This document shows positions 1-16,149 of a DNA stretch of 64,000 nt, in pieces. The position numbers were made by a program, and so were the translations under genes. This DNA is from Halocaridina rubra. Its lineage: Eukaryota; Arthropoda; Malacostraca; Decapoda; Atyidae. The DNA is taken from NCBI GenBank assembly GCA_037179515.1, contig JAXCGZ010019121.1:1-64000 (forward strand). Direction: 5' to 3'. The first letter of the stretch is position 1; each line of letters opens with the position of its first letter. Under the pieces are notes generated by a model. That model had not been told where the DNA came from. It saw only the letters and a program-made list of their open reading frames with translations, and did no database searches.

Positions 1-3
1 TTT

Positions 4-193
4 TGTAAAGGTTTGTATTAATAATGAGCGTATATCATGGCTTCCAGTTTATTGTTGCAAGATGTGTGCCGGTCGGCTCAATCAATATAAACATTAGAAA
101 CCAAATAGGTAGAAGTACAATGAAAACAAAAGAGGTGCGATAAAGGGAATAACCTTATTATCAATAAAGGATTAGATCACTTATATCATAACA
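4..193 (-). repeat. 3' LTR of Gypsy-1
   Basis: 190 bp matching 4668-4857 base for base as read by eye. In element orientation it starts TGTTATGATATAAG and ends CCTTTACA, the usual TG...CA termini. It carries several AT-rich stretches but I cannot place the promoter or poly(A) signal with certainty. Confidence 0.95.
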
Positions 194-205
194 TTCCTTT
201 CCCCT
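194..205 (-). promoter_or_regulatory. Polypurine tract of Gypsy-1
   Basis: On the minus strand AGGGGAAAGGAA lies directly against the 3' LTR, the position where plus-strand DNA synthesis is primed in LTR retrotransposons. Confidence 0.85.
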
Positions 206-299
206 AGAATTTGCAATACATCACATATAAAAAATAAGTCATCAACTTCTTAAAACAAGGCACACATGAAAATTCTATATAAGGAGTTCAAAACACTAT

Positions 300-1574
300 T
301 TACAAATTAAGACGATCAGGGGGCTTGATATTTCTCTGAGACCTTCTCACTACTGGAGTCTGTATAGGTAACTCATCACATGCACTATTACTTACATCTC
401 TTGAAGGTACATTAATAACATCTTTTGAAAGTACACCATTTGTTTCTATAATATTAGAATTGGTTGTTAATTCACTAGGAACACTTGTTACAACAGGATT
501 ATCAGCTTCAATTTCACTTACAACAGGATTATCATAATCATTATTCAACATTTCATTATTAGACTGATAGAAATCTCCAAAATATCTATGCATCAATTGA
601 TCAGAATGTCTTTTCCATATCATATTCCCTGAACAATGTACTTGCACTTTATAATTTCTTAAACCTAATACTTCTACAATTCTACCTTCCACCCATAGTG
701 GACCTTTACCATAGTTACGTGCAAACACAGCATCATCAACTTTGTACATGTTTTCTTCATTTGAAAGACTATCATTACATTCTTTACTTTCTTTCAGCTT
801 TACATCTACAGTACCTCTGAAATTTCTATTAAACATAATCTCTGCAGGAGCTTTTCCTGTAGCAGAATGTACAGTTCTTCTATAGTTATAAAGAAAACGA
901 CAAACTCTAGTAGTATAATCTCCCTCTTTAAATTTCCTTAAACCCTCCTTAAATGTCCTTACAGCTCTTTCTGCAAGACCATTAGAGGCTGGATGATAAG
1001 GGGCAGGACAAACATGTTTTATACCATTCTTTTGCAAAAACACCTTCATTTCCTGTGATACAAAATTAGGAGCATTATCTGACACTATCATGTCTGGCAA
1101 GCCAAAATTAGAAAATACTTTCCTTAGGTGATTTATAGTGACACCAGATGTTGTAGAACTAGAGAACTGTATATCTAAGAACTTACTATAAGAATCAATG
1201 ACAATTAGAAAATATTTACCATCAATAGGACCTGCATAGTCCATATGGACCCTAGACCATGGTTTTCCCGTATTAGGCCATGACAAAGTATTAGCTGGTG
1301 GTTGTTTATAATTCTTAAAACAAATATTACAATTCTTTGTCATCTCTGCAAGGTCTTGGTCAATCTTTGGCCACCAAACCCATTTCCTAGCCTCTGCTTT
1401 CATGGCATTTATTCCATTATGACCATTATGTAAATGAGTCAATATCTTACACCTCAACTCTACAGGTATTACAATACGATTCCTGTATAACACTACATCA
1501 TTATGAAGAGACAATTTCATCTTTAACATTACCATATTCCATGAGTAACAAATTATTTTCTTTAGACCAACCAA
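300..1574 (-). CDS. Gypsy-1 integrase frame
   Basis: About 424 codons encoding the integrase part of Pol, which inserts the cDNA into host DNA. In order: an N-terminal zinc-binding segment (LTHLHNGH near residues 45-53, CNIC near 82-85); the catalytic core with Asp in HMDYAGP (~112), Asp in VSDNAPNF (~165) and Glu in NGLAERA (~201), i.e. D-D-35-E spacing; and a GPY/F-like segment (GPLWVEGRIVEVLG). It ends in the RRSQRNIKPPDRLNL tail typical of the family. It overlaps the upstream frame (1501-4299) by 74 nt in a different phase. The first Met is only the first ATG in this frame; the integrase is normally released from the polyprotein, so a true independent start is unlikely. No internal stop. 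Confidence 0.9.
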   Translation of the reverse strand: MVGLKKIICYSWNMVMLKMKLSLHNDVVLYRNRIVIPVELRCKILTHLHNGHNGINAMKAEARKWVWWPKIDQDLAEMTKNCNICFKNYKQPPANTLSWPNTGKPWSRVHMDYAGPIDGKYFLIVIDSYSKFLDIQFSSSTTSGVTINHLRKVFSNFGLPDMIVSDNAPNFVSQEMKVFLQKNGIKHVCPAPYHPASNGLAERAVRTFKEGLRKFKEGDYTTRVCRFLYNYRRTVHSATGKAPAEIMFNRNFRGTVDVKLKESKECNDSLSNEENMYKVDDAVFARNYGKGPLWVEGRIVEVLGLRNYKVQVHCSGNMIWKRHSDQLMHRYFGDFYQSNNEMLNNDYDNPVVSEIEADNPVVTSVPSELTTNSNIIETNGVLSKDVINVPSRDVSNSACDELPIQTPVVRRSQRNIKPPDRLNL

Positions 1575-4299
1575 ATCTTAGACAATTAATTAACTGAGAC
1601 ATCACTTTATCTTTCTTATTATATTGTCTAATTACCTTATAAGAAATTTCATCAAAATCAAGCAATTCCACTAATCTTACATACTCAGCAGGAATCCCAG
1701 ACTGAATTTCATCTTCTACTGGAAGACGGCTAAGTGCATCGGCAATAACATTTTCCTTTCCAGGTTTATGCACTAGATCAAAGTCATATTGAGAAAGTAA
1801 CAAAGCCCATCTTTGTATCCTAGAATTGGCATTCTGAGGAATTGGCTTATCTTTACCAAACAATCCTAAAAGTGGTTTATGGTCCGTTCTGGCCATAAAT
1901 TTTCTACCCAAAAGAAAATATCTAAATCTTTTGACAGCGAAAATCAAAGACAATCCTTCTTTATCCAACTGTGAATATTTCATCTCAGCACTACTCAATT
2001 TCTTACTTGCAAAATAAATAGGTCTTTCTACTCCATTGACCTTTTGCAATAACACACATCCTACACCAACAGGTGAAGCATCAACTTCTACAATCAAGGG
2101 ATATGACCCATCAAAATTTACTAATACTTTAGAGTCTACAAAATCTTGTTTAAGACATTTAAATGCATTCTGTTCAATCTTTGTCCATTCAAACTTGGCA
2201 CCTTTTTTCAGTAAATCATACAATGGAGCTGATTTAGTTGAAAAATTCTTAATAAATCTACAGTAAAATGTAATCATCCCTAAAAATGAGTGGACCTCTG
2301 CTACTGAGGTAGGACAAGGAGCATCCAAAATTGCTTTAACCTTCTTTGGGGATGGTTTTATTCCTTCACTTGATATACAGTAACCTAAATATTCAATACA
2401 TTCCATATTTAAAACTGTTTTACTCTTATTTATCTGTACATTATGAGATTGCAACACATTTAAAACTTTCTTGAGTCTCTCATCATGCTCATCTTTAGTT
2501 TCACCACTGACAACTATATCATCCATATATGCAGCAACACCATCAATATTACATAAGATCTGTGAAATAAATCTTTGAAAAATACCAGGAGAAGAGGACA
2601 AGCCAAAGGGCAACCTCTTGTATTTATACATTCCTTTGTGTGTATTAATAACTAAAAACTCTTGACTTTGTTCTTCAACAGGTATTTGCAAATATGCATT
2701 CTTCAAATCAATCTTAGAAAAAATTTTGCCTTTGCCAACACTGCACAAAAGTTCATCAATCTTAGGCAAGGGGTATTTATCACATTGTATTTGCTTATTC
2801 AAATGCTTAAAATCTGCACATATGCGAATTTCTTTCTTATTCTCTTTTAACACAGGTACAATAGGCGCAGCCCATTCACTATGAGATACAGATTCTATAA
2901 TATTTTCACTTACAAGTTTATCAATGGCCTCTTCAACCATCTCTTTATGGTAAAATGGAACAGTACGTGCTTTTACAAACTTTGGAATAGCATCACTCTT
3001 TATATGAATTTTAGCTACAATGCTAGAAATAGGTTTGCTTACATTAACATTATAATCTTCAAACACTTGTTCAACACTTACATTATGAACATTGTTAACC
3101 TTGGTACTTCCATCTAATCCTGCTAAATAAATACCAACTTGTTTCATTAGATTTTTACCACATAAATTTGTATTCTTTGAACCAACAACATAAAAGACTT
3201 GTGATACATTATATCCATTATACACAACAGGAGCAACCACTTTTCCCAAAACCTTTATTTTAAAATCATCATAAGCCTGTAAGGGTTTCTTACATTGTTC
3301 AACTTTCAAATTCAACTTCTCAACCCAATCTTTATTCAAAGTTGAAACAGTAGCACCACTATCAACCTCAAAAGGAACTTGGATCTTATTAACAGAAAAA
3401 TAAAATTGTTCAGCATGAACAGCATAGATTTTATCTCTGACAGTTAACACTTTATCATCCTCATCATCATTATCACTTAATGATACATCTTGATCATTCA
3501 CAATCTTTACAGTTTTCCTACTATTAAACTTAGGTTTACTCCTAAAATCTTTCTTGCTTGGTCTATTTGAACCTTTAGCTGTACTATAACCACTCTCTCT
3601 TTTGGCTTCTTTACAAACCTTCTGTAAATGACCCTTTTTATGACAATTATAACATGATAAATGCTTAAATCTACAATAAAAGCTGTCATGAGAGGAACCA
3701 CAATGTTGACAAGATAAACCTACATATTTTCTTCTTACAACCTGAACCTGTGACTGAACCTCATCTTTCTCACTTACAAATGCTTTTTCCATGTTCAAAA
3801 TTCTCTCCAAAATAGCCTGAGAGGTCATTGCTTGGAGATCTATGTTGAGAGCCACTATATTTGAAAAATAAACTTCAGCATCTACAGCCATAAATAACTG
3901 ATCTCTTACTCTACCATCAAATTGGTTGCCAAAATTACAATGCTTTGCTAGAGCCTTTAAATCAGCATACAATTCTTTTACACTCTCATCCTTCCTTTTT
4001 TTTCTTTGCTGGAAGGCTAGCAAACTTCTGTGATAAGAAGGCGTAACAATAAAATGACCTTTCAATAACTGAACCAAGTCTGCATAAGACTTTGTGTGGG
4101 GCAAATCAGGAGCACAAAGATTGCCTAAAACACTAAAAACATCAGTACCCAATGACACAAGCAGGAGATTTTTTTTCTCGTCAGCCTCAGTGACATTTAA
4201 ATGACTAAAATGTGCCTCTAATAGGCTTAGCCATAATTCCAAGGAAATTTTCGATGGATTAAAACAATCAATTCTAATCTGATTCAACGACGACGACAT
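1501..4299 (-). CDS. Gypsy-1 gag-protease-RT-RNase H polyprotein
   Basis: An open frame of about 932 codons from the ATG at 4299 (MSSSLNQ...), chosen over an in-frame ATG 12 codons upstream because the leader before it is not gag-like. In order, with numbering from the upstream ATG: capsid-like gag; two zinc knuckles (CQHC... near 209, CYNCHKKGHLQKVC near 226); aspartic protease active site VDSGAT near 324; reverse transcriptase with AYMDD near 601; RNase H with VDAS near 748 and TDHKPLLG downstream, ending at ADALSRLP. It makes the capsid, processes the polyprotein and copies RNA to DNA in cytoplasmic particles (family knowledge). It stops at 1501-1503, shortly after RNase H, and integrase continues in the +1 phase. 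That is either a one-base indel or a frameshift signal; the position, past RNase H, favours a mutation. Confidence 0.92.
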   Translation of the reverse strand: MSSSLNQIRIDCFNPSKISLELWLSLLEAHFSHLNVTEADEKKNLLLVSLGTDVFSVLGNLCAPDLPHTKSYADLVQLLKGHFIVTPSYHRSLLAFQQRKKRKDESVKELYADLKALAKHCNFGNQFDGRVRDQLFMAVDAEVYFSNIVALNIDLQAMTSQAILERILNMEKAFVSEKDEVQSQVQVVRRKYVGLSCQHCGSSHDSFYCRFKHLSCYNCHKKGHLQKVCKEAKRESGYSTAKGSNRPSKKDFRSKPKFNSRKTVKIVNDQDVSLSDNDDEDDKVLTVRDKIYAVHAEQFYFSVNKIQVPFEVDSGATVSTLNKDWVEKLNLKVEQCKKPLQAYDDFKIKVLGKVVAPVVYNGYNVSQVFYVVGSKNTNLCGKNLMKQVGIYLAGLDGSTKVNNVHNVSVEQVFEDYNVNVSKPISSIVAKIHIKSDAIPKFVKARTVPFYHKEMVEEAIDKLVSENIIESVSHSEWAAPIVPVLKENKKEIRICADFKHLNKQIQCDKYPLPKIDELLCSVGKGKIFSKIDLKNAYLQIPVEEQSQEFLVINTHKGMYKYKRLPFGLSSSPGIFQRFISQILCNIDGVAAYMDDIVVSGETKDEHDERLKKVLNVLQSHNVQINKSKTVLNMECIEYLGYCISSEGIKPSPKKVKAILDAPCPTSVAEVHSFLGMITFYCRFIKNFSTKSAPLYDLLKKGAKFEWTKIEQNAFKCLKQDFVDSKVLVNFDGSYPLIVEVDASPVGVGCVLLQKVNGVERPIYFASKKLSSAEMKYSQLDKEGLSLIFAVKRFRYFLLGRKFMARTDHKPLLGLFGKDKPIPQNANSRIQRWALLLSQYDFDLVHKPGKENVIADALSRLPVEDEIQSGIPAEYVRLVELLDFDEISYKVIRQYNKKDKVMSQLINCLRFGWSKENNLLLMEYGNVKDEIVSS

Positions 4300-4655
4300 T
4301 GCGGACCTATTCTGTAATATTACCAGTATCCACAAACACTTAGGCTAATGTAGCACCCAAACAACCGACAATTCGATATGCTAGGGTAGCAAAAACGTAT
4401 GCTAGGCTTGAAGAAACATGCGCCCAAAACTGCAGCAACATCATACAGGGCACCTAGGCTTAAATCCAACACTAGCCTAGTCGAGGTGAATCACGCAGCA
4501 TCAATCCAGGATCCAATTAGGCATAACCATGGTAGCCTAATCCTGGCGTCGGCAAACAAAACATTTGGCACCTACCAGAAATCTTGCAAGGCGAATCTAT
4601 TTAAGCCAGTAATATAACCAAACTCAAGAGGTTTCCCATATCCATGAAGGGTTTA

Positions 4656-4665
4656 CTCGTCGCCA
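4656..4665 (-). promoter_or_regulatory. Primer-binding site of Gypsy-1 (tRNA-Ser type)
   Basis: Two bases inside the 5' LTR the minus strand reads TGGCGACGAG, complementary to the 3' end of a eukaryotic tRNA-Ser(GCU) ending CTCGTCGCCA. Gypsy-3 and Gypsy-4 have almost the same sequence next to their 5' LTRs. Confidence 0.75.
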
Positions 4666-4667
4666 AA

Positions 4668-4857
4668 TGTAAAGGTTTGTATTAATAATGAGCGTATATC
4701 ATGGCTTCCAGTTTATTGTTGCAAGATGTGTGCCGGTCGGCTCAATCAATATAAACATTAGAAACCAAATAGGTAGAAGTACAATGAAAACAAAAGAGGT
4801 GCGATAAAGGGAATAACCTTATTATCAATAAAGGATTAGATCACTTATATCATAACA
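4668..4857 (-). repeat. 5' LTR of Gypsy-1
   Basis: Second 190-bp LTR copy. Positions 4336-4655 between it and the gag frame form the untranslated leader; nothing else is visible there. The base after the LTR starts AGTTT, the candidate target-site duplication. Confidence 0.95.
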
Positions 4858-5309
4858 AGTTTGATACACAAAATAATTGAATAATTAAATAAATACCAAA
4901 AATACACCTGTCAATAGTACTGAGTTAAGTTGCCAAGTAGTACAGCTGTCTTATTTTCATCATTTTTTTTTCTTTTCTTATAGCTTTCTCTTTTACTATT
5001 TTTTTTATTTTGTATATATATTGAGTTAAATGTAAAGTTTGATCCTGTGATAACATATTTTGGTTAGCAAGTGAGTTTATCAGTTAGGAAGAATATATAG
5101 CAGAAACAGGTTGGTGTCTCCTCAAATACAAATTTGAATTTTCCTTCAAGTTTATTTTTGTTTTTGTTAGCATTTTTTTTTCTTTTTATCCTCAAATTAC
5201 CATAGTCAAATTTTTAAGTTAAGATGTGTGTTACCAGAAAAGAGATAAATTGAGTCACTAAATAGCACTTATATGAAGATATAAAAATTCTGTATGAAGC
5301 TTAAATAAA
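4858..5309. other. AT-rich sequence without a recognisable gene
   Basis: AT-rich sequence with T-rich runs near 4960-5010 and 5150-5190. No reading frame of note and no repeat shared with the rest of the window. The 3' part may be the 5' UTR of the LINE copy that follows. Confidence 0.5.
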
Positions 5310-5985
5310 AGTTTTTCTCTTTTTTTCTCTCTCTTCTTCTTTCTATATTTTGTGAAATGAGGCTATCTCTGTCCCAAAACTCTCCCACCCATGGGTCGGG
5401 AGGAGGGGTAGCCATTAGGAGACTAAAACAGAAAATCAAGGATTTAGAGGCAACGGTTATAAGCCTTGATGATAAAATTCAGAATATGGATCGAGAAATG
5501 AAAGAGAAGGAAACACTCAGAGAGGAAATAAGACTTTTGGAGGAAGCAAATAAAGCACAAGGGCAGGAGAGAAAGGAACTAGAAAAAAGAATAAAGAAGC
5601 TGGAAGGGGAAAAGAGTGAACTAGAAGCCAGAATTTCTAAACAAGATGATAAAAACAAACAGCTGAATGACAACCTAAATGAATTAGATGTTAGTTCACT
5701 GCTCTCTTCTGAGAGAGATGAGATTTCAGCTTGGAATGTCCAAATTAAGGAAAACATTGAACTGTTTAGAAAAGACTTCCAGGAGCTGAATATGGCACAT
5801 GATGCCAAGAAAACTTACTTTGCTGATGCACTAAAGGGGAATGTGGCAGTAAAAGAGGCTGTAAAGGTGAAGGCACTGGAAAACATATAAACAGTTGTAT
5901 ATGTAAATGACCTACCAGAGTCTGTAAATTCATTCATGAATGTTTGCAGATGATGCAAAGATTGTGAAGAAAGTAAAAAACAAGC
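5310..5985 (+). pseudogene. LINE-X copy A, internally deleted (5' end of ORF1 joined to RT)
   Basis: This copy keeps the most complete ORF1 start in the window: ATG at 5357 (MRLSLSQNSPTHG...) after a pyrimidine-rich stretch (5310-5350). The product up to 5890 is a highly charged coiled coil typical of LINE ORF1 proteins, which bind element RNA. A C-to-T change makes a stop at 5888-5890. Directly after ACAGTTG (~5897) the sequence jumps to the RT region (VNDLPESVNSF, then FADDAKIVKKV with a base missing), removing roughly 2.6 kb; both sides share TTG at the join, which fits microhomology-mediated deletion. At ~5985 it meets an inverted copy. Confidence 0.85.
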
Positions 5986-6513
5986 CCAAAGCTTGTATCT
6001 TCCCGTCTCCTGATCGGTTCCATTTTATACTTAGTGATACTTATCATACTTGTCCTTAAAACTATGGATTGAGATAGCATTAACTACCTCCTCGCTTACC
6101 CAATTCCAATTATCAACTACTCTTACACTGAAAAAGTATTTCCTTACATCCAGCAAAGAAGTTTTCATACGAAGCTTCAAACTATGACCTCTAGTTCTAG
6201 AGCCAGCCATATCAAAATATCGATCCCTATCCACTCTATCATAACCATGAAGGAATTTAAAGACTGTCACCATATCCCCCCTCACTCTTCTAGCTTCGAG
6301 TGATGGTAAGTCTAATTCCCTCAGCCTCTCATCATAACTGAGATTGCGTATTTCTGGCACCAGTTTCGTGGCATGTCTTTGAAGTTTTTCAAGCTTAGCT
6401 ATGTGCTTTTTCAAGTGCGGATTCCAAAAGGGGGCTGCATATTCGAGTTTTGGCCTCACATAGGTTACATAAATATTTCTGAACATTTCCTTGTCCATGT
6501 GCCTGAAGGCACA
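5986..6513 (-). pseudogene. LINE-X copy B, 3'-terminal fragment (end of ORF2)
   Basis: Encodes 155 residues (6031-6498) of the conserved C-terminal part of the LINE-X ORF2 protein, downstream of the RT (MDKEMFRNIYVTYVRPKLEYA... to DKYH), with the 3' UTR at 5986-6030 but no tail, since it is cut by the inverted junction with copy A. The 5' end at ~6513 abuts the tail of another copy in the same orientation. The frame itself is unbroken. Confidence 0.9.
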
Positions 6514-7416
<903 letters not shown>

Positions 7417-8423
7417 TGTTGAGGATTTCCTGTGTGTTATTAACCTTCGATCTTATAACCCCCTAAATTCGGAAATCCTGACACGGCTTCAGTAGAGGCC
7501 TACCACGATCTCAAAATTAAATCCTCTACCAATAAAATATAATTAATATTACATGAATAGACATACATGCAAATATTTTATAAGGGTGTTTATGAACTGC
7601 TGATATGTGAATATTTAAATAAACTCTCCTCACCTTAAATTAAAACTTCCTCATGCAGAATAATAAATTTTCTAACATACATTCTACCTACGAGTGTTCA
7701 ATTAATTGAGCTCATTCTGTCCCTCACACGTAGTTATAAATATTGTTAGAAATAAGGTAAATCTGTACTCAAATATCCGGATAACACTGATGTCCTCAGC
7801 AATCACGGGACTCCGAATCAAACTCGAATATCTTCTGATCCTCGTATCTCTATTACGTTTTCTACTTGAGTGTCTAGTAACGTCCCACGAGAACAACTAA
7901 TTACTCATTATTAAATGTATATGCACCGTCAATGATCACGGTAGCAAATGTATTTCATAAATATTATTTATGACAGCTTTCACGCATTAAAATTACGTCA
8001 CAAACATGAGTGTCTCGAAGCATCTCATGAGGACAACTAACATTTTGCAAGAAAGTTGCACAAAACTCCCCTCCCTTTTAGAGGTCCTTGGTACTAGGAC
8101 TAACTTGAGTTATGACTTGCTTACAACGGTTCGTTGTTTAAACAGGCGATGCAATAAGCGTTATCAAGGAGGTGAAGGGTTAATGGCTAACATCCATTAG
8201 CGACTAACATTCCTTTCTCCAGGTCTTCTACGGCCAGCCTCCAAAAATAAACTACACAGTATACATATGAATATACGTATATACATAATATAAATGAATA
8301 GGTACACATACTAAGTCTAAAAGTACACATACATGCACTTACGTTACAATAAACGAAACTATATGCAAATAACACTTACATAATGTACGTAGAAATAAAC
8401 TGTCTTGAAATATATTCAATACA
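7417..8423. mobile_element. 1,007-bp TG...CA insertion, probable solo LTR
   Basis: The satellite unit breaks at CATATTACA and resumes 1,007 bp later. The five bases before the insertion (7412-7416) and after it (8424-8428) are both TTACA, and the insert begins TGTTGAGGATTTCC and ends AATACA. TG...CA ends with a 5-bp duplication are the signature of LTR retrotransposon integration. No coding frame lies inside, so a solo LTR left by LTR-LTR recombination is the simplest reading. It has no second copy in the window, so family and strand are unknown. A small non-autonomous element is an alternative. Confidence 0.7.
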
Positions 8424-9950
8424 TTACAGATTCCCCAACCTCACTCGTGGCTTAATTATTGCATTTAATTCAAATCCCAATCTCATTCGGGCTATACAAT
8501 AACTAAATAAGCACATTGAACCAAGGACTTATAATTACTAATGTCAAGGAGCTACTAACTACACACCACAGAAGGTTAAAAGGAATCCAACCTTATAGCT
8601 TATATCTGCTATACTTAGGAATGAACGCATTCTATCTGTATGCCACTATGTTCATATTACAGATTCCCCAACCTCACTCGTGGCTTAATTTTCGCATTTA
8701 ATTCAATTCCCAATCTCATTCGGGCTATACAATAACCAAATAAGCACACTATATGTGAAAACATGAATAATTTTTTACCCCAACCGGGACTTGAACCTAG
8801 GACTTATAATTACTAAGTCAAGGCACTGCCAACTACACACCACAGAAGGCTAAAAGGAATCCAGCCTTATAGCTTATATCTACTATACTTAGGAATGAAC
8901 GAATTCTATCTGAATGCCTATATGTTCATATTACAGATTCCCCAACCTCACTCGTGGCTTCATTTTAGCATTTAATTCAATTGCCAACCTCATTCGGGCT
9001 ATGCAATAACCAAATAAGCACATTACATATGTGAAAACATGAATAATTTTTTACCCCGACCGGGACTTGAACCTAGGACTTATAATTACTAATGTCAAGG
9101 AGCTACCAGGTACAAACCACAGAAGGTTAAAAGGTTTCCAACCTTATAGCTTATATCTGCTATACTTAGGAATGAACGCATTCTACCTGAATGCCACTAT
9201 GTTCATATTTCAGATTCCCCAACCTCACTCGTGGCATAATTTTCGCATTTAATTCAATTCCCAATCTCATTCGGGCTATATAATAACCAAATAAGCACAT
9301 TACATATGTCACATGAATAATTTTTACCCTGACCAGGACTTGAACCAAGGACTTATAATTACTAAGTCAAGGCGCTACCAACTACACACCACAGAAGGTT
9401 AAAAGTAATCCAACCTTATAGCTTATATCTGCTGTACTTAGGAATGAACGCATTCTATCTGAATGCCACTATGATCATATTACAGATTCACCAACCTCAC
9501 TCGCGGCTTCATTTTCGCATTTAATTCAATTTCCAATCTCATTCGGGCTATACTATAACCAAATAAGCACATTACATATGTGAAAAAATGAATCATTTTT
9601 TACCCCGACCGGGACTTGAACCTAGGACTTATAATTACTAAGTCAAGGCACTACCAACTACATACCACAGAAAGTTAAAAGGATTCCAACCTTATAGCTT
9701 ATATCTGCTTTACTTAGGAATGAATGCATTCTATCTGAATGCCACTATGTTCATATTACAGATTCCCCAACCTCACTCGTGGCTCCATTTTCACAATTAA
9801 TTCAATTCCCAATCTCATTTGGGCTATACCATAACCAGAAAAGCACATTACATATGTTAAAACATGAATAATTTTTTACCCCGACCAGGGCTTGAACCTA
9901 CGACTTATAATTACTAAGTCAAGGTGCTACCAACTACACACCACAGAGAA
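8424..9950 (-). repeat. tRNA-like tandem repeat, second array (about 5.5 units)
   Basis: Continuation of the 275-bp satellite after the 1-kb insertion. B-box motifs (GGACTTGAACC on the plus strand) recur about every 273-277 bp: near 8788, 9065, 9338, 9613 and 9888. One unit near 8515 has lost ~45 bp just before its B-box. Units differ from each other at many single bases, so the array is not freshly amplified. It ends at a fold-back junction near 9950. Confidence 0.88.
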
Positions 9951-13608
<3,658 letters not shown>

Positions 13609-13610
<2 letters not shown>

Positions 13611-14113
13611 AAATAAGCACATTACATATGTGAAAACATGAATCATTTTTTACCCCGACTAGGACTTGAACCTAGGACTTATAATTACAAAGTCAAGACA
13701 CTACCAACTACACTCCACAAAAGGTTAAAATGAATCCAGCCTTATAGCTTATATCTGCTATACTTAGGAATGAACGCATTCTATCTGAATGCCACAATGT
13801 TCATATTACAGATTCCCCAACCTCACTCGTGGCTTCATTTTCGCATTTAATTCAATTCCCAATCTCAGTCGGGCTATACAATAACCAAATATGCACATTA
13901 CATATGTGAAAACATGAATAACTTTTTACCCTGACCGGGACTTGAACCTAGAACTTATAGTTACCAATGTCAAGGCGCTACCAACTACACACAACAGAAG
14001 GTTAAAAGGAACCCAACCTTATAGCTTATATCTGCTATGCTTATGAATGAACGCATTCTATTTGAATGCCACTATGTTCATATTACAGATTCCCCAACCT
14101 CACTCGTTGCTTA
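13609..14113 (-). repeat. tRNA-like tandem repeat, third array (about 1.8 units)
   Basis: Very close to 6939-7416: same start at CCAAATAAGCAC after (TA)n, same unit order, and shared variants such as CACAATGTTCATATTACAG. B-boxes lie near 13667 and 13941. It stops in the second unit at TTAATTGGA, where (TA)n begins. Confidence 0.87.
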
Positions 14114-14490
<377 letters not shown>

Positions 14491-14870
14491 GCCCCATGTG
14501 CTCCTTATTATTGTCTCCAACCAACCGCTCAATGGCAAAGCCCCTGCTGGGCTAAGGATGATGATGGGATGGCCAAGAGTGCGCCGCCGCGCCCTCGTGT
14601 GGGAAACATCTAGGGTTTTGCGGGAGTAATCGGCCGCTGCTGCCTGTCTACTACAGCGGCAAGATTTTTGGCAGGCCTTTGGCCCTCCCGACTTCTAGGT
14701 CTGGCTTCAGGGAACGCGCCACTAACGAGATTTTGGCGGCACGAACTCCCCAATACGCTCCCAAGCAGACTAGGGAGATGGATGACTAGATGACACTCGT
14801 CTTGGAGTGGCCACGGCACTTGGGAGTGCCATCGCCGCAATGTGCGTTCAACTACACTTAAGAGTGAAAA
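14491..14870. other. GC- and CpG-rich segment of unknown nature
   Basis: Far richer in G+C and CpG (GTGCGCCGCCGCGCCC, TCGGCCGCTGCTG) than anything around it. No convincing reading frame. It may be a longer version of the adjoining repeat, since the 49861 copy stops where this part begins. Confidence 0.5.
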
Positions 14871-15477
<607 letters not shown>

Positions 15478-15479
<2 letters not shown>

Positions 15480-16065
15480 AATAAGCACATTACATATGTG
15501 AAAACATGAATAATTTTTTACCCCGCCTGGGACTTGAACCTAGGACTTATAATTACTAAGTCAAAGCGCTACCAACTACACACCACAGAGAAAATGAAAC
15601 CACGAGTGAGGTTGGGGAATCTGTAATATGAACATAGTGGCATTCAGATAGAATGCATTCATTCCTAAGTAAAGCAGATATAAGCTATAAGGTTGGATTC
15701 CTTTGAACCTTCTGTGGTGTGTAGTTGGTAGCGCCTTGACTTAGTAATAATAAGTCCTAGGTTCAAGTCCCGGTCGGGGTAAAAACTTATTCATGTTTTC
15801 ACATATGTAATGTGCTTATTTGGTTATTGTATAGCCCAAATGAGATTGGAAATTGAATTAAATGTGAAAATGAAGCCACGAGTGAGGTTGGTTAATCTGT
15901 AATATGAACATAGTGGCATTCAGATAGAATGCGTTCATTCCTAAGTATAGCAGGTATAAGCTATAAGGTAGGATTCCTTTTAACCTTCTGTGGTGTGTAG
16001 TTGGTAGAACCTGGACTTAATAAGTATAAGTCCTAGGTTCAAGTCCCGGTCGGGGTAAAAAATTA

Positions 16066-16066
<1 letters not shown>
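15478..16066 (+). repeat. tRNA-like repeat fold-back, second copy
   Basis: A short minus-oriented piece (15478-15590) joins two plus-oriented units (15591-16066). The join CACACCACAGAGAAAATGAAACCA is the one seen near 9945-9968, and the following unit carries the same private variants, so this block and 9850-10425 are copies of one rearranged block. As there, it ends at ATTCA next to (TA)n. Confidence 0.88.

Positions 16067-16143
<77 letters not shown>
16067..16143. repeat. (TA)n tract ending GTATGTATGTA
   Basis: TA repeat that continues directly into the tail of the next LINE-X fragment on the minus strand. Confidence 0.95.

Positions 16144-16149
<6 letters not shown>

Larger units (their letters stand above)
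4..4857 (-). mobile_element. Gypsy-1: near-intact Gypsy/Ty3 LTR retrotransposon, Mag-like
   Basis: A complete element on the minus strand: 5' LTR (4668-4857), tRNA-Ser-type primer-binding site, gag-protease-RT-RNase H frame, integrase frame, polypurine tract and 3' LTR (4-193). Both LTRs are 190 bp, TG...CA, and I see no difference between them, so insertion looks recent. The five bases after the right LTR are AGTTT (4858-4862); the three bases visible before the left LTR are TTT, which fits a 5-bp target-site duplication cut by the window edge. The single-polyprotein layout, the tRNA-Ser primer site and the C-terminal RRSQRNIKPPDRLNL motif suggest the Mag/K02A2.6-like branch (family knowledge). 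The one visible defect is a frame change before integrase. Confidence 0.93.

Noticed and set aside
1501..1574. Programmed frameshift between RNase H and integrase in Gypsy-1
   Set aside because: No recognisable slippery site in phase, and the family normally encodes these domains in one frame; a one-base indel is simpler.
4..4857. Endogenous retrovirus with envelope
   Set aside because: No envelope-like frame follows integrase in any of the Gypsy elements; the integrase frame ends ~100 bp before the polypurine tract.
8424..9950. CRISPR-like array
   Set aside because: Repeats are ~275 bp with no short repeat/spacer pattern, and the DNA is eukaryotic.
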